Part shown: positions 37,900-50,017 of the stretch, in pieces
How the letters are laid out: each line of letters opens with the position of its first letter
Position numbering within the stretch: position 1 is the stretch's first letter
Assembly: GCA_037178675.1 (NCBI GenBank)
Contig: JAYMGJ010000157.1
Location: 1-64,000 of the forward strand
Reading direction: 5' to 3'
From: Scleroderma bovista
Taxonomy: Eukaryota > Basidiomycota > Agaricomycetes > Boletales > Sclerodermataceae
Length of the DNA: 64,000 nt
Notes under the pieces: generated by a model
The model's database searches: none
Seen by the model: only the letters and a program-made list of their open reading frames with translations
Told to the model about the DNA's origin: nothing
Translations under genes and position numbers: made by a program

Positions 37900-40800
37900 C
37901 TATGTTTTATACTCTTACTGACACCTTCCCATTGTACTTACAATTCAATAGCAGCTTGCTGGCTTTTGACCAATGGTTGACCATATCTCTCATAGCTTGT
38001 CAATCACATGTTAGTATGCTTTCACCTTACTGCTTGTACATGTGTATACTAACTTGGGAGGTACAACTGCTAATAAGAACAGACACATTTGAAACACCTA
38101 CTGTGAGACACAAGACATGGCAGCACATAGGACAGCAGTAATGTGCAAGGATCATCAACTGGTCACAGCCTTGAGTGAAAACTGGAAGGCTGGCTTGGCC
38201 CAAGTTCCTGTGGATATTTCATGTCTATCAGATTGTACTAGTACTATCATCTAGTAGGATCAGTAAAAGACCAGTGATGTTCAGATAAGCCTGTTGGCAT
38301 ATTGATAGTACTGGGGTGAGTCAAATTTAGTAACTACATGCTGTACGAACGACTGTACCCTCTACCACTCAACTTGCTCACTGCCCCTGCCCGCCTTCTG
38401 ACTGTCACGTCGTTGATGGCAGCAGCACAACAGCATTCAGGACTGTGTGTGTTGCCTTATCGTGATCATGGTCGAGTTTCCATTGCCATCATTGCCACAT
38501 TGTGGTCCATTACGTACCATCAGTTGCCATTGCTGTCATCTCTGATCACCTTGCATGCATCGCCCCATTATTGCCCATTGTGCCATGTCACTACTGTCCT
38601 CATATCATTGTCACCATTGCTCTTGTTGTCACCATCAATGGGCACCATTGTTGACATATCCCCTCATCGTTGTCATGTCACTGTCGATGTGTTGTCGCTA
38701 TCACCATCACTGTGTTGTCGTAGTGCCGTTGTGTCATCGATGGAGGTTTTGTTAGATGGCTCGTGCACAGGGAACTAGCTCAGAGGCAAACTCAGTGTCT
38801 GGTGTGGAACACTAGATATATAACTGACCTAGCTCAGAGGCAAACTAAGTAAGTTAGTACTAAGTAAATGAAAGTGTGACTAGATGTCTTACCTCAGTGT
38901 CTGGTGTGGAACACTGAGGTGAAAAGAGTCCTCGAGCGGATGAAAAATCCTCTGTGCTTACATAAGGATACTCATCGCACAAATAAGGAAACTAACAGTA
39001 AGCCTAGAGAATGGTAGTGACGAAGTAGGTCTTTCAACAGGAGGCAGCATAGCACTATTGGCTGCATGCACTGCCTCATTGTCATCACGCCGTCACATTT
39101 CCAAGGTGTAAGGCTGTGGAGGACGTGGGTTGGACATGGGGCAGACGTCGTGTGGACTGGGCATGCATGGACTGGGTGAGAAGTGTGTGTTAGATGTGGT
39201 GCAAGTTGATGTCAATGGTCATGGTGGCCAATGGTTGTGATAGTTTAGGACATGGTAGTGGGAGAGTTCGCATGGGCGAGGTGGAGGAGGTTGTAATCAT
39301 CATAGTCATACCTGAGCATGAGTGTTCCAATGTTGTCATCATCGTGTTCTGATGGCTTCCAATTGGTTCATCTGGGGAGCGTGTAACTCGGAAGCATTAA
39401 TGTGAGTAAGAGTATAATCTTTGAATGGTGCTAAGGTGAGAAACCACTGGACTGAGCATTAGTGACAGTGAACTGGATGGATCAGAACCCTGAGGTAGCC
39501 ACCAAGAAATTCTTCTCAGTACAAAGAACTTCATGGACATGTGAATATACTGGGTACCCAGATGGTAAGGAGCCATTGTGTGCGATATATCAACGCCATG
39601 GTCATTAATGGGCAATGAAGCAATGCCCTTCTCCGAATCAACAGTGTAGCCATAGCTGCCGAGTACCTGCAGTAGATAGAGCAGCGGGTGTGGTAGGGCG
39701 AGATGCCATAGCAGGGGGGAGTAGCTCAGCATGGATGTCAACGATGCTTCCACCATGTTGAGTCAGAGGGAAAGACCACACTGACACTGGGGATGAGTGC
39801 CAGCTAATAAGGTTAGCCAAAAGCTTTGGGAGCCAAGATAATGGGCTGCAGATGTCACGATGAAATGGATCAGGGTCTCCAGTGATGACACATGTTGGAG
39901 AGTGGTAAGACGAAGGGAGAGGCAGAACAAGAAGAATCAATGGATCGGGTGATGATGGGGGATTGAACCAATATGAAGACCTGGGAACAAAGGTTAGTGG
40001 AGATCCTGATGGGTTGAAATGCGCGTTATGAGACTAGCAGTGAGTTGAGAAAGACCACTTGAAGGCAACCTCATGGTGAGAGATGGCATCAGAAGTCAGC
40101 CAGGAGCTGCCCTCCCGAAGGTCATCAATATCTTCTGTTGTGAATGATTGATGAGGTTTGTTGTTAACTTCCTTGACAGTTGGCCATGTGTCAGTGGGCT
40201 CATTAAAAGCAGTGAAATTGCGGTGAATTGCTATGAAGGTAGCGAGACCCTTGAAGGCTGTCGTGCTGAGCGCTGCCGTTGTAAGGGAGTAGGCTACCAG
40301 ACTGTTGAAGGAACTGGGGACACCAGCAGGACATCAATCCGAAAAGTATAGTGAATGCCCAGATCATCCAGAGCAAAGACAGTAGTTGTCTGCCAGCTAT
40401 CACGGTTGGGGCCAGGGATGTCAATGAGTGAGATATTGACCATTGCATTATTTAATAAGGACTCTGATGGAACCTGCTGTCCACCAGGTATACCCTGAAC
40501 ACAGGCTGAGCGCTCCCATCATCTGTGGCAGTAGACTCCAAGTCTGCCAAAGAGACACAACTGAATATTGACTCGTCAGAGATAGAGTAGGATGCACCAT
40601 TGTTGAAAATATGATGGCAGGACTTTAAAAGAGGTGTTCAAAATACAAAGGCGGAGCTTATCCATGTGTTGAATGGCAGGAGCAATCCACTCATCCAAGA
40701 GGTTGGCGATGGAACCTCTTTTAAGGCACGAGACAAGATTGAAGCCAGCGTGACTGAGCAAGTCAAGCTCTTCTGATTTGGGGTATAGAGAACATCGGTT

Positions 40801-42575
40801 TGGTTGTTGGGATCATCCATGAACGAAAGAGAGGGGCAGATGGAGTGGCGAAGCTTTTTGGGTAAGACATTGTCCCTAGAGTGCTCCTAAAGTGTAGGAT
40901 ATCTGACAACCAACTGGTTCTTGTTGAAGTCACAAAGGCTTCCGGCGAGGATGCGTTGGGATGCATCTAGCAATGAGGACAGTGAAAAATGAGATGAAGG
41001 AATAAATCTGAATGGATTAGAATTTCATACTGATCCTTCTGCTTGATATAGTAGGTCCTCGACCTAGGTGTCTCTTGCCGCCATGTGTTGATTTATCTGA
41101 GACCCATCGATGCTGGATGGAGTGGTAACAAGTGAGTGTTTCAGTAGTAAAGTTCAGTCACGAGTTGTTCATAGCATTGATGGTGGTGGCGGTCATTGGG
41201 GTCGTCTGTTAATGGGGTCGTTGTCATTGATGGTCATTATGGTCATCTGATGTATCACCGCCATTGTCATCTGTGTCATTGTCATCATCGAAGCAGCATG
41301 GCAGCACTGGCTGACTATGCACTTCGCCGCCACAGTCGTCATCGTCATCATGCAGGTGCGGGTGTGGGTACAGGTATGGGTACGGTGTGAGTCAAAGTGT
41401 GGATTTGGGTCGGAGTAATAACCCAAACACAACACCAACAAAGGACTACGAAAATGTGCGAGTGGTGGTTTACCTCCGTGGTGTCCAGAGAGGATATGCT
41501 GAGGAGGGGGAAAAGGGATCTACACCAACAGGGTGATGCAGACAGTGATGCAGGATACTCCTGGGGTACAGGAGTAATAGAAGATGAAGGGGATAGGGGT
41601 CTGGACTCTTCCTAAAGCCTAGGAAGTGTCAAAGTGGAGATTGGGTTGACTGAGGCTGAAACAGCGATACTACACCTAGAGATTGGTGCAGCAAGGGGAC
41701 AAGGGGGCTCCTGATGTCCAGAAGCAATGAGAGATAAAGGATTGACTGGCTAGACTCTGCTTGAGCTTAGAGAAATACTTGGACTTGAATGGATTGAATA
41801 AACTTGAGATATCAGAGCCTTTAGACCTTCACTGAAGCCTACAAGACTCAAAGAGCTGAGGGGATACTGACTGAGAGAGTCTGAGAGAGGGATAATTTCA
41901 TGCAATTGGGTCTCTCCTCACTGGGCTGAGCTCAGGGGTTTAAATACATGGGGGGGGCACAGCATTAAAGTACAAAAAGAGAAGGGAGTAAGCAGAATTT
42001 GTCAAGGATTGGTAAGGGATTGGTAAGAGCTTTGTAAGGGGTTTGTAAGTGATCAGTAAGCAAGGGATAAGCAGGAATGAGTAAGCATAGGGAGCATAAA
42101 TAAGCTGCTGAGTAAAGGAATGAGTGAGCTGCATGACAAGATTGATTGGTAAGGGAGTGAGTCATCAGCTGAGTAATATACCAAAAATGCGAAAGGGATA
42201 GAGTAATACTGATGATAAGAGAGCATCAGTAAGCAAGAGATGAGTCACTGCACAGCAGAAGGAGTCATTGATGCACAGCCTAAGAAGTTTGATGGAGGGC
42301 TAAGAAGTTTGATGAGGGGCTGTGTACCATCAGGAATTTGATGGGACAACAATGGGGAAGATCTGAGATAAACAGGGGGATTGATCCAAGACAAAACAGC
42401 CACAAGAAGGGTACCAGGGGTCCAGAGGTCTTTTTGAGGGGTCAGCATACACTAAGGTATAGTGCATGTGTTCTAGTGCCGCTGAAGCACAACCATGGGC
42501 TCCCTTGATGAGCTCTCTTCTGGGAAAGAATGAAAGAGGGTTCTTTTTCCTAATAGCACTATAAAGTGGGGGCAT
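37900..42575. repeat. degenerate repeat-rich stretch without recognised genes
   Basis: Low-complexity blocks built on CATTGTCATC/CACCATTG words lie at 38,470-38,760 and 41,170-41,365. Around 38,773-38,922 the phrases CTAGCTCAGAGGCAAACT and CAGTGTCTGGTGTGGAACAC recur. At 41,980-42,130 a GGATTGGTAAG-like word repeats, and at 42,282-42,320 a 21-bp unit occurs twice. On the minus strand from 40,966 to 39,397, pieces of open frame interrupted by stops and frame changes could be a decayed element polyprotein. I could not assign a family. No intact gene or RNA is seen. Confidence 0.5.
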
Positions 42576-43163
42576 AACTGTCATGGTGCTGGGGGACGTT
42601 GTCTGAAAGTAGGGAAGCAGATAGAGTATTGAATTCGACGCATCCAGGGAAGCGAGACAAACGACAGAGGAAGATGGACATGGCAAGTATCTGGGAGAAA
42701 GGGACCATAGGCTGAGGGCTCAGGGGACACAGAGACGATCAGAGAAGACTTTTCAAGCTTGACAATAGACCTAAGATGACCAAAGTATGTCCTTGACGCA
42801 GGACTAACGAGGAGAACGCACTGACCAAGAACAAGAGGGACTGAGGGAGCAGGCTGGGAAGATATGTGCTAGGCAGTGCACGGGAACTCTGGGAGAGGCT
42901 GTCCTAAGAGCAGGACATAGTGGAGATCTGCAGCAATAGCGGAGAAATGATCCAGAGAAAATACGGACTCCATAGTGAGTGATGAAGCAAATGTCTGGAT
43001 TGCAGGGGGAATATCTCCGTGGGAAATGAATGGATTTGCATCGGAACTTGACAGGCAGATAGACCACATTCTAGGCTCTCTGATGGTATAGTCACGTGCC
43101 TGATAGCTTCAGAAACGATGGAGCTATTCAAAATATCGGAATGCCGGCACTGGGCGCCTAAAA
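42576..43163. repeat. bipartite repeat, copy 2 (segment A inverted, B forward)
   Basis: 42576-42953 is the reverse complement of 36600-36978, and 42965-43163 is a direct copy of 36981-37178, with scattered substitutions. The A-B junction therefore differs between the two copies. The spacer between A and B is 2 bp in copy 1 and 11 bp in copy 2. Confidence 0.85.
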
Positions 43164-43423
43164 ATGACATTTGGGTGCTAAAAATCATTTCTTCTCTTTC
43201 TCCTTCGTTTCTCCATCAATTCTTTGGCTTCTTTGATCGTTCTGGTATGGGAGTTGGACTGCAGACGTGTGCATTCCTTTCTCATACCACAATTGACGTC
43301 ATTCCTTCAGTTTCTTCTGCTTCTTGGCAGTTCTTGTGTGATAGATGACTGTCTGCATTGGCATTCATCTCTCACATCAGAATAGTCTTCTTGTGTGATA
43401 GATGGCTACGATGAGGGTCCGTC

Positions 43424-44674
43424 GTGCTTATCCTTCGCATAAGGATCATTCGATATAGGTGTTATCTTCCATGTTCACTGTACCAAACCTGTTTGGTGCG
43501 TGACAATGGGGAGAGATATGGTGCTGTAAACAGCTACACAGCCAGTTTGAGCAGGCGATCTATGCCCCAGAAGCTCGCAGCCAGCTCAAATGAGTTGGAG
43601 ACACTCGTTATTGTCTCAATCAAGTTGGAAGACTCAGGCAGCGGCGAGACATTCGCATGCATACGCCTAGGAGGCATGAGTCCTCATGCAGACGATGTGA
43701 ACGGCCCTGGACACCGAACGGAGATGTTGAAAGGGCAGGCAGATGAGTTGGAGGGCCAGACAGACAAGTTGAGAGCCCGAGCAGACATGTCAAACACACC
43801 AAACAAAGCTAAAATGGTTGTTGTGAGCCATAGAACCAGTGCAGGCACATACCTGAGCACTGGAGACGCGAAACGCACCATCAATGAGACGGATGGCATT
43901 GGCAGCCATGCAGATGCGTTGAGCAGCCACAGAGACACTCTGAATACGTCAAACAATGCTGAAACAGCCAGGTTAGGCTTTGGAGATGGTGCAGAGATGT
44001 ACCTGGGTGCTAGAGACGTGAAACACAACATCAATGAGACGGATGGCCTTGGGGGCCACACAGATGCGTTGAATGGGCAGACAGACGCCCTGAGTGTTCA
44101 AACGGATGCGTTAATTGCTGCAAACACACCAGAAATCGTCAGTACAAACCAAACAGAGTCAGAGGCGCCAAACCCACCTTCTAGAGATGTGAAACACGAT
44201 GTAGACCTGGTGGACAGCCTTACAAGCCACATGAACACGTCAACTGGGCATGAAAATGCCCACAGCGTCGAAATGGACACGTTAAAGCCTGCAAACGTGA
44301 CACAGGTTGTCAGAACGTGTCAAATCCGCCTGAAACCGCCAGACTCACCTAACGAGGCTGCAAGGCAGTGCTCAGACAAGTCAAACACCTTTGAGAACCA
44401 CATGTACACGTCAAGTGCACAGATGGACACCCAAAGCATTCAAACGGACACGTCGAGCATATGCATGGATGTGCACTGCACTGGAAATGACATGCAAATG
44501 GCTACAAACGAAGTGGAAAGTGTTAGAACACGTCAAAACTGCTCCAAAACACGAAACTCACCTCATGGGCGCGAAATTGTGATGCCCAAGTACATCTATA
44601 GATGGAAAAGGGTTAGCATTGGAGATGGAGATATGTATGCACCACAGAACATGCCGATCAACACTAGAAGTTGA
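43424..44674 (+). pseudogene. repetitive hypothetical protein, decayed copy
   Basis: An uninterrupted 416-codon frame whose protein is built from a loose short repeat of the type H/Q-x-D-A/T-L/S (GQADELEGQTDKLRARAD, GGHTDALNGQTDALSVQTDA). About 150 bp of DNA is itself duplicated (around 43,861-43,920 and 44,010-44,070, sharing ATCAATGAGACGGATGGC). From memory, Boletales genomes carry many hypothetical proteins of this kind, continuing into an acidic Gly-rich and then Arg-rich tail. Here the matching tail is found after the stop at 44,674 (KIVFGRVEG, then GNGDGRWNGGDGDVNGTTS), so this copy is probably broken. No domain is known to me. The opposite strand has a striking splice-site pattern, listed separately. 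Confidence 0.45.
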
Positions 44675-45482
44675 AAAATCGTCTTTGGACGAGTTGAGGG
44701 CAGAGTAGAGGCGATTGCACCGAAGGTTGTCAACAAGATGACTGGAAATGGCGATGGCAGGTGGAACGGAGGTGATGGCGATGTGAATGGCACAACTAGC
44801 AGTGGAAACATTGACTCGACACGAGTCAAGACAGTGCTGCTGGCTACAGACAGTCAGCAAATGCGCTCAAGCCGAATAACACAAAGAAACGACTTACCTG
44901 TGTCATCCTGGCCACCCATTCAACTCGCAGAGCATCCATACGGACCCACTAGACATCAACGTTGACGCGAAAAGCTCAAGATCGAGCAAATAAATGACAA
45001 AAGTGTCAGCCAAATGCCAAAAGTCAAAATGGCTCACCTACAGGTTGTTGGACCCAGGTGTCAACACAGTCAAGTCAAATTCGCACCTACAAGAGTCAGC
45101 CAAGCACCAGAAAATGAAGGGACTCACCTCGGACACGATCCAATCACATAGCCATGTGGAGACAATCCACAATGTTTCTATAGGGTCGTTGGACCCAAAC
45201 GTTGATGTGGACGACTGAAAACACAACCTACAAACGTCAATCGCAAGCGCAAGGAGCAGAATGCTTACCAAGGGCTCTACAAGCCCATATTCCCCCTTCC
45301 CACACGATGCAGGCGATCCCTCGCGATCCACGCCCATCGGACATCTTCTATACAGCCTTCAGAAGTTGAAGAAGAACCTGCAAAATGTTAGCCATGACAA
45401 CGACAAGTCTATCGCATCAAGTACTCACCTGCAGAAACGGATCAACAACGTGCAACGCGTCCATCACAGACATGTGACTTAC
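43809..45482 (-). other. series of ten intron-like GT...AG segments on the minus strand
   Basis: On the minus strand, segments beginning GTNNGN or GTACAT and ending YAG or equivalent occur at 43852-43809, 44002-43959, 44177-44118, 44348-44289, 44561-44502, 44897-44844, 45037-44975 (weak acceptor), 45127-45087, 45268-45228 and 45428-45378. Their lengths are 41-63 nt, as in the real introns of this window. The donors differ in sequence (GTATGT, GTACAT, GTGGGT, GTGAGT, GTAAGT, GTAAGC) yet fit the consensus. The intervening exons of 49-282 nt show stops in all frames where I checked, so a spliced noncoding transcript or a decayed gene is more likely than a protein. It may also be a by-product of the repeats in the plus-strand frame. 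Confidence 0.4.
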
Positions 45483-45499
45483 CAAATCCGGTAACAACA

Positions 45500-46500
45500 C
45501 CACAGTTGCACAAACCTTCACAACAAAAGTCTTGGACTCTTGAGCAACGAACTACATTCATTTGTGTAAGGAACTAACACAACTTAGCTACACAACTACG
45601 AAATATTTCCGATCTACGAAGCACTCGAGAGGGCCTGGGCATTGGTGAGAACGCCTTCCGCAGACCTTGAGGTGAGTTATGATCGGTACCGGGTAACTGG
45701 TATCAATCATCCTGCGACCGGCAAGACCCACAAAGGGCAGGGCGGACGTATGTTATCTACAACGCACTGAAGCGGCCAGGTTAGATCCCGCGCCCTATGT
45801 CCTTAGGCATGGCCCTCTCAGTGCTTTGCTGCCCCTTGTATTTTAGCTTTGACGTATTCTTTGTACCTTAGATACATTGTCTGCTCAGACGTCGAGCCAC
45901 TCGTGCTTTAATGTCATTAGTACTGTACTTAAGCCGCCTGTAGCAGCCTCGAGCTGCAGCAATCTGATTCCCCCCAGTTCTGCATTTCACGTCTGAAGTC
46001 ATCAGTCTAGCTAAGAAGTCACAAGTTCCCACCGTATCTACAGCATTCACCGTCTGAGTCCTGAGTCTCTTCCGTCTCTCTTCTCCTTCCCACTTCCTGT
46101 CCTCTCGAACACCCGAACCCACACCTTCCCCTACATTTGGAACCATTAAGTACACATTCATTTGACTTTTTTACACCTTTGGTTTCATTTATTTTTCTAC
46201 TGTCCCTACTAACACATACTGTTTAAGGGAGCATGTTGAAAATTAACCAGCATGTGTTACTGGTACTTCAGCGCGTGACCACGCGACACTTACATAAGCA
46301 TTTCAAGCACACTATACACAGTAGCTATTTTCATTAGTCCCTCAGTAGCTTGAATATCTACTGAGGGTAAGTAGTCCTTTACACACTCCTTTTACACATA
46401 CTAACTTGTAGTAGTCACTACAGGTACTACTCTAATATAGTAGCTTGAATATCAAAAAAAAAAAAAAACTGTTGGAAAAGTGTATGTTCTGCACTAATCC
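45500..46500. other. no gene recognised
   Basis: Mixed noncoding DNA. At 46,222 a purine-rich AAGGGAGCA directly precedes TGTTGAAAATT, which resembles the polypurine tract/3' LTR boundary of a retroelement, but no matching LTR end was found. A 15-nt A run lies at about 46,456-46,470. Confidence 0.35.
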
Positions 46501-46523
46501 TGGAAGCACCCTAGAGTACCTGT

Positions 46524-46596
46524 GGCCCAGTAGCTCAGTGGTTAGAGCACCTGGGTATATGCCAGGAGATCCTGGATTCAAATCCCAGCTTGGTCA
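46524..46596 (+). repeat. tRNA-derived SINE-like head
   Basis: 73 nt resemble a tRNA. The box A region is TAGCTCAGTGGTTAGAGCA and the box B region is GGATTCAAATCCC. The anticodon stem CCTGG/CCAGG encloses the loop GTATATG (anticodon ATA). The acceptor strands GGCCCAG and CTTGGTC pair with one mismatch and a wobble, and the T stem has an A-C mismatch. ATA is not a normal eukaryotic tRNA anticodon, so this is probably a tRNA-derived repeat or pseudogene, lying in transposon-rich DNA with an A run about 50 bp upstream. Confidence 0.65.
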
Positions 46597-47128
46597 TATT
46601 TTCCTGTAATTGTGCACTGCCTAAGCAACAGGGGGTTTAGTTAGCCCTGAGGTCACATGACCCAAATTTAACACAAACTACATAAGCAGATTAGATACAA
46701 TGCCGATTCCAACAGGTAAATGTACTGAGCTTGGTTGTTTTGGCCTTTGCAGCGGAAGACATGGATGTCCGTGAAAGTGTGATAACCTCTGCGAGACCTT
46801 GCAAATACTCTGCAGCTGTTTGACCGGCCTGTGAGTATGTGAACATTGTCGTCCTCTGTAGTAGCAGTGCGTGGTGGCAGTGAGTGACATGTGACCTAGT
46901 CATGGGCGTACCTGTTGCAGGTGTGCACCAAGTAGTACCCCTGCACGGGTATGTAGGCGCGAGTATGGGTAAGCCCTCTGGTACCCATGGGAGTACCCAT
47001 GTAGATCTATGACAGCTAAGCCACATGGAGGGTGTGTATGCAGAAGGCAGGTAATAACAGTTAGAAATGATATGATATGAGTAGTGGGGGCAAACATGCC
47101 GTGCTGGCATAGGTGTACAGGGTGCGCG

Positions 47129-47697
47129 TTGTAGAGACAGTCCTGTCTCTGGGTGTGTAGATTGGTAGTACTGATACTGGACTCTTACCTTAGCTATGTA
47201 GGCTTGTACTTAGCTTACTAAGCAATATCCTTCTCTTCAGTGTATATCTTTGAGCTCAGTCTTGGAGTGACTGAACCACCCTTCCACTCTCTAGTTTCTT
47301 AGTCTCCTTAGTCCTTGGGAGCCTTGCCAGACCTCCAGAAGTCCCTGGGTTGAATACACCTCATCTGAGGGAGCAGCCACCCAAACACATTGTTATCTTT
47401 TCAGCGTGTGCCATTGAAAAGACAACAAAGTGTTTGGGTGGCTGCTCCCTCAGATGAGGTGCATTCGACCCAGGAGCTTCTGGAGGTCAGGCAAGGCTCC
47501 CAAGGACTGGGGAGAGTAGGAGAACTAAGGAGAGTAGAGGTGTTCAGTCACTCCAGGACTGAGCTCAAACATATACAGAGGAAAGAGGGAAACTGCTTAG
47601 TAAGCTAATACAAGCCTACATAAGCTAAGGTAGAGAGTCCAGTGTCAGTACTACTATTAGCAACTCTACACACCTAGAGACAGGACAGTCTCTACAC
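47129..47697. repeat. long inverted repeat (hairpin), arms about 275 bp
   Basis: The left arm, about 47129-47403, is the imperfect reverse complement of about 47415-47697. Examples: GTAGAGACAG with CTGT-CTCTAC at the outer ends, CTCATCTGAGGGAGCAGCC with GGCTGCTCCCTCAGATGAG, and CCAAACACATTGTTATCTTT with its partner at 47,417-47,440. The loop is about 10 nt. Similarity seems to fade outward into GGGTATGGGTA-type words. There is no coding capacity; it looks like a fold-back or MITE-like element. Confidence 0.85.
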
Positions 47698-48229
47698 CGT
47701 GGCCTGTACCCCCAAGTAAACCTGCGAATCAGTACCCCTGTACTAGGGGTATTTGTGGGTATGGGTACGAGTCAGTCTCTTTGTACCCAGGGCTTTACCC
47801 CTGCCAATCACTAGCTATCATCCATGTACACATAATGCACCTGCATTGTCCCATACAACACGGACAGACGAAGCTGACAATTGGCCGTGCTACATGGCCA
47901 GCTGAGATAGGGCCCAGCTATGGTGCATCCCCATGTCATACGAGTGGGCTAATGGTAAGGTGTTTCACCGTGCCATATTGGTGGCTCATGGAGAGGTTGT
48001 CACCAAGCAATATTGGTGGGCTGATACACTGGTACACTAGATCAGGATATGGCCTGTGGCAATAGGACATAATGCAGCAAGGGAGCTGTGGCATGCGGCT
48101 AGAGGACTATATGCCGCAGGGTAGCCACTACATTCAGGCCGAGGATTGCAGGGAGCTGCCGCAGCATTTCAGCAAAAAGACAGTAGTAAGTGCTGCAATG
48201 CGGCTAACCATGGACGGGAGTCAATAGAA

Positions 48230-48800
48230 GGGCCTCTGTACCAGTGTCCCATGCTTTGAATTGGGCTGTGGTGTTGGTGTCCTGTTTCTGTCAATGGGCC
48301 AGAGAGATAGTGTGTCCTGTGCTTTGCATTTGGCTGTACCTTTGGTGTCCCTTTCTTGTTGCAGGGCCAGCCATAGAAACAGCATCCCGTGCTTTCCAAT
48401 GGACTGCATAGATTGTGTACCTTTGAGAATAGCTAGCCATGAGATTGGTGTCCCATGACTATAAGTAGGCCCTGGAGCCAGTTTCATCTGTATAGTCCGG
48501 GCACATGGCAACAATAGGTACAATGTCCCATAGCATTAGGTGGGCCCTAACAGAGGTGTTATCCAGCTATATGGGAGGGCCTTGCAGTACACTTCAAAGT
48601 GACAGGCTATGAATACGGTGTCCCCAGAGCATTTAGCAAGCCCTCAGTCTGGGGACAACTAGCTAGATGGGAAGGCCAGCTGATATGCTTCCCCTTCAGT
48701 ATGATCGGCCATACATTTGGTGTCCCAGTATATACAGCAGGCCCTTTGAACTATATCCCTTGTATAAGTGTAGGGCTGGGCATCAGGTCTTCTCTAAAGT
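48230..48800. repeat. degenerate tandem repeat with GGTGTCCC words
   Basis: Irregular units of about 60-70 bp each carry GTGTCCC/TGTCCTGT followed by GGGCCA or GGCC and a CCATG-like word (for example at 48,245, 48,288, 48,340, 48,450 and 48,620). Copies are strongly diverged. No gene is seen here. Confidence 0.45.
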
Positions 48801-48839
48801 AACGCTAAGCCAGGATGTGGCACGACTCAATCGGCACTA

Positions 48840-49150
48840 CATGGCATCGGCAGAACACACAGTCAGCAGAACACAACAGTCGGCAGAATACAACAGTCGG
48901 CAGAATACACAGTCAGCAGAACACACTATCAGCAAAATAGGACTTTCGGCAAAACTGTCAGCAGAATACAACTGTCGGCAGAACACAACTGTCGGCAGAA
49001 TACAACTGTCGGCAGAACACAACTGTTGGCAGAATACAATTGTCGGCAAAAATGTCGGCAGAACACACAGTTGGCAGAACACAACTGTCGGCAGAAGGCA
49101 ACAGTTGGCAGAATACACAGTCGTTAGAACACAACAATGGCACAACATGT
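48840..49150. repeat. 17-bp minisatellite (CGGCAGAACACAACTGT type)
   Basis: About eighteen tandem copies of a 15-17 bp unit close to CGGCAGAACACAACTGT, with AATACA/AACACA alternation and TTGGCAG or TCAGCAG variants. The array decays into TGGCAA words up to about 49,400. Related units with CGGCACAACA recur at 52.3 and 53.6 kb. Confidence 0.85.
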
Positions 49151-50017
49151 TATTGGCAATCTACCATCGGCATAATGAATTGCAGCATTACACGAATGAC
49201 ACAACATAAATACTAGTAATGGCCGGGCAGCTATTGCCGGGTGTGGCAATACCTTGCCAAGAATCACAAACATACTGTGCTGGAGTAATAGCCGTGTGGC
49301 TTGCGTGTGTGGCAATTCAGGAATGATCGTGCCAAGTGGCAGTGACGGCACGGTATTGTGGCAACCAGCATTTGCCACTGACATACTGGCTGGTGGGCAG
49401 CCAGGCTGTGTTGGCTGTACGAATAAGTGCCACAATGATAGCATTAAATTAATGATGGCCATACCGCAATGATGGACATGCAGCATTGATTCCTTTCTCA
49501 AGCTGGGGCTGTGTTAATACATGCCGCATTGATTATTCCCCAAGAGACGGCAGTGCTAGATGAGCCAGCACTGGTGGGCCGCTCACTTTGAAATCACTCT
49601 CTTCTATAACTAAGGCTCCCTAGCAAATATGTCAGATCACATGCCACGGGATAGAAACATTCCAAAATAAGGCAACTGCAAAGTCCAACCATAATGCCGA
49701 TCTGAGATCCCTTATTATTCTGATGGCACAATGCACTGTGACAGCCAATCACAAGCAATAGAAACGTGGCCATCATGCAATATGAAATGCGGCAGTGGTT
49801 CATTAGCCGAATTGTCCAGACAATGATTGGTCGGACTTGTGGCTGAATAATTAACCTATATTTGATTTAGTCCACTTGGGTGTGTGACCACAATGCAAAC
49901 ATGTTGTGGTGTGAAAAGCTTATATAATACGTTGAACATTCTCCAGGCTGCACGGCAATCGGACCCAGTTCTTCCTCTCAACCACTGCTATACCATTTCC
50001 CCATCCTTACCATCTCA

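Noticed and set aside
38338..38778. 146-codon plus-strand frame
   Set aside because: It lies in low-complexity CATTGTCATC repeats, which are open by composition.
43424..44674. Confident protein-coding call for the 416-codon frame
   Set aside because: The frame stops where the family as I recall continues, and the opposite strand carries equally good structure, so only a decayed copy is claimed.
46524..46596. Functional tRNA-Tyr gene
   Set aside because: Anticodon ATA, stem mismatches and repeat context make a working tRNA unlikely.
46691..47110. Minus-strand frame of 139 codons
   Set aside because: No domain; it lies beside the hairpin and shares its GGGTA-rich words.
48840..49150. Regular short repeats resembling a CRISPR array
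   Set aside because: The units are contiguous without unique spacers, and the genome is eukaryotic; this is a minisatellite.
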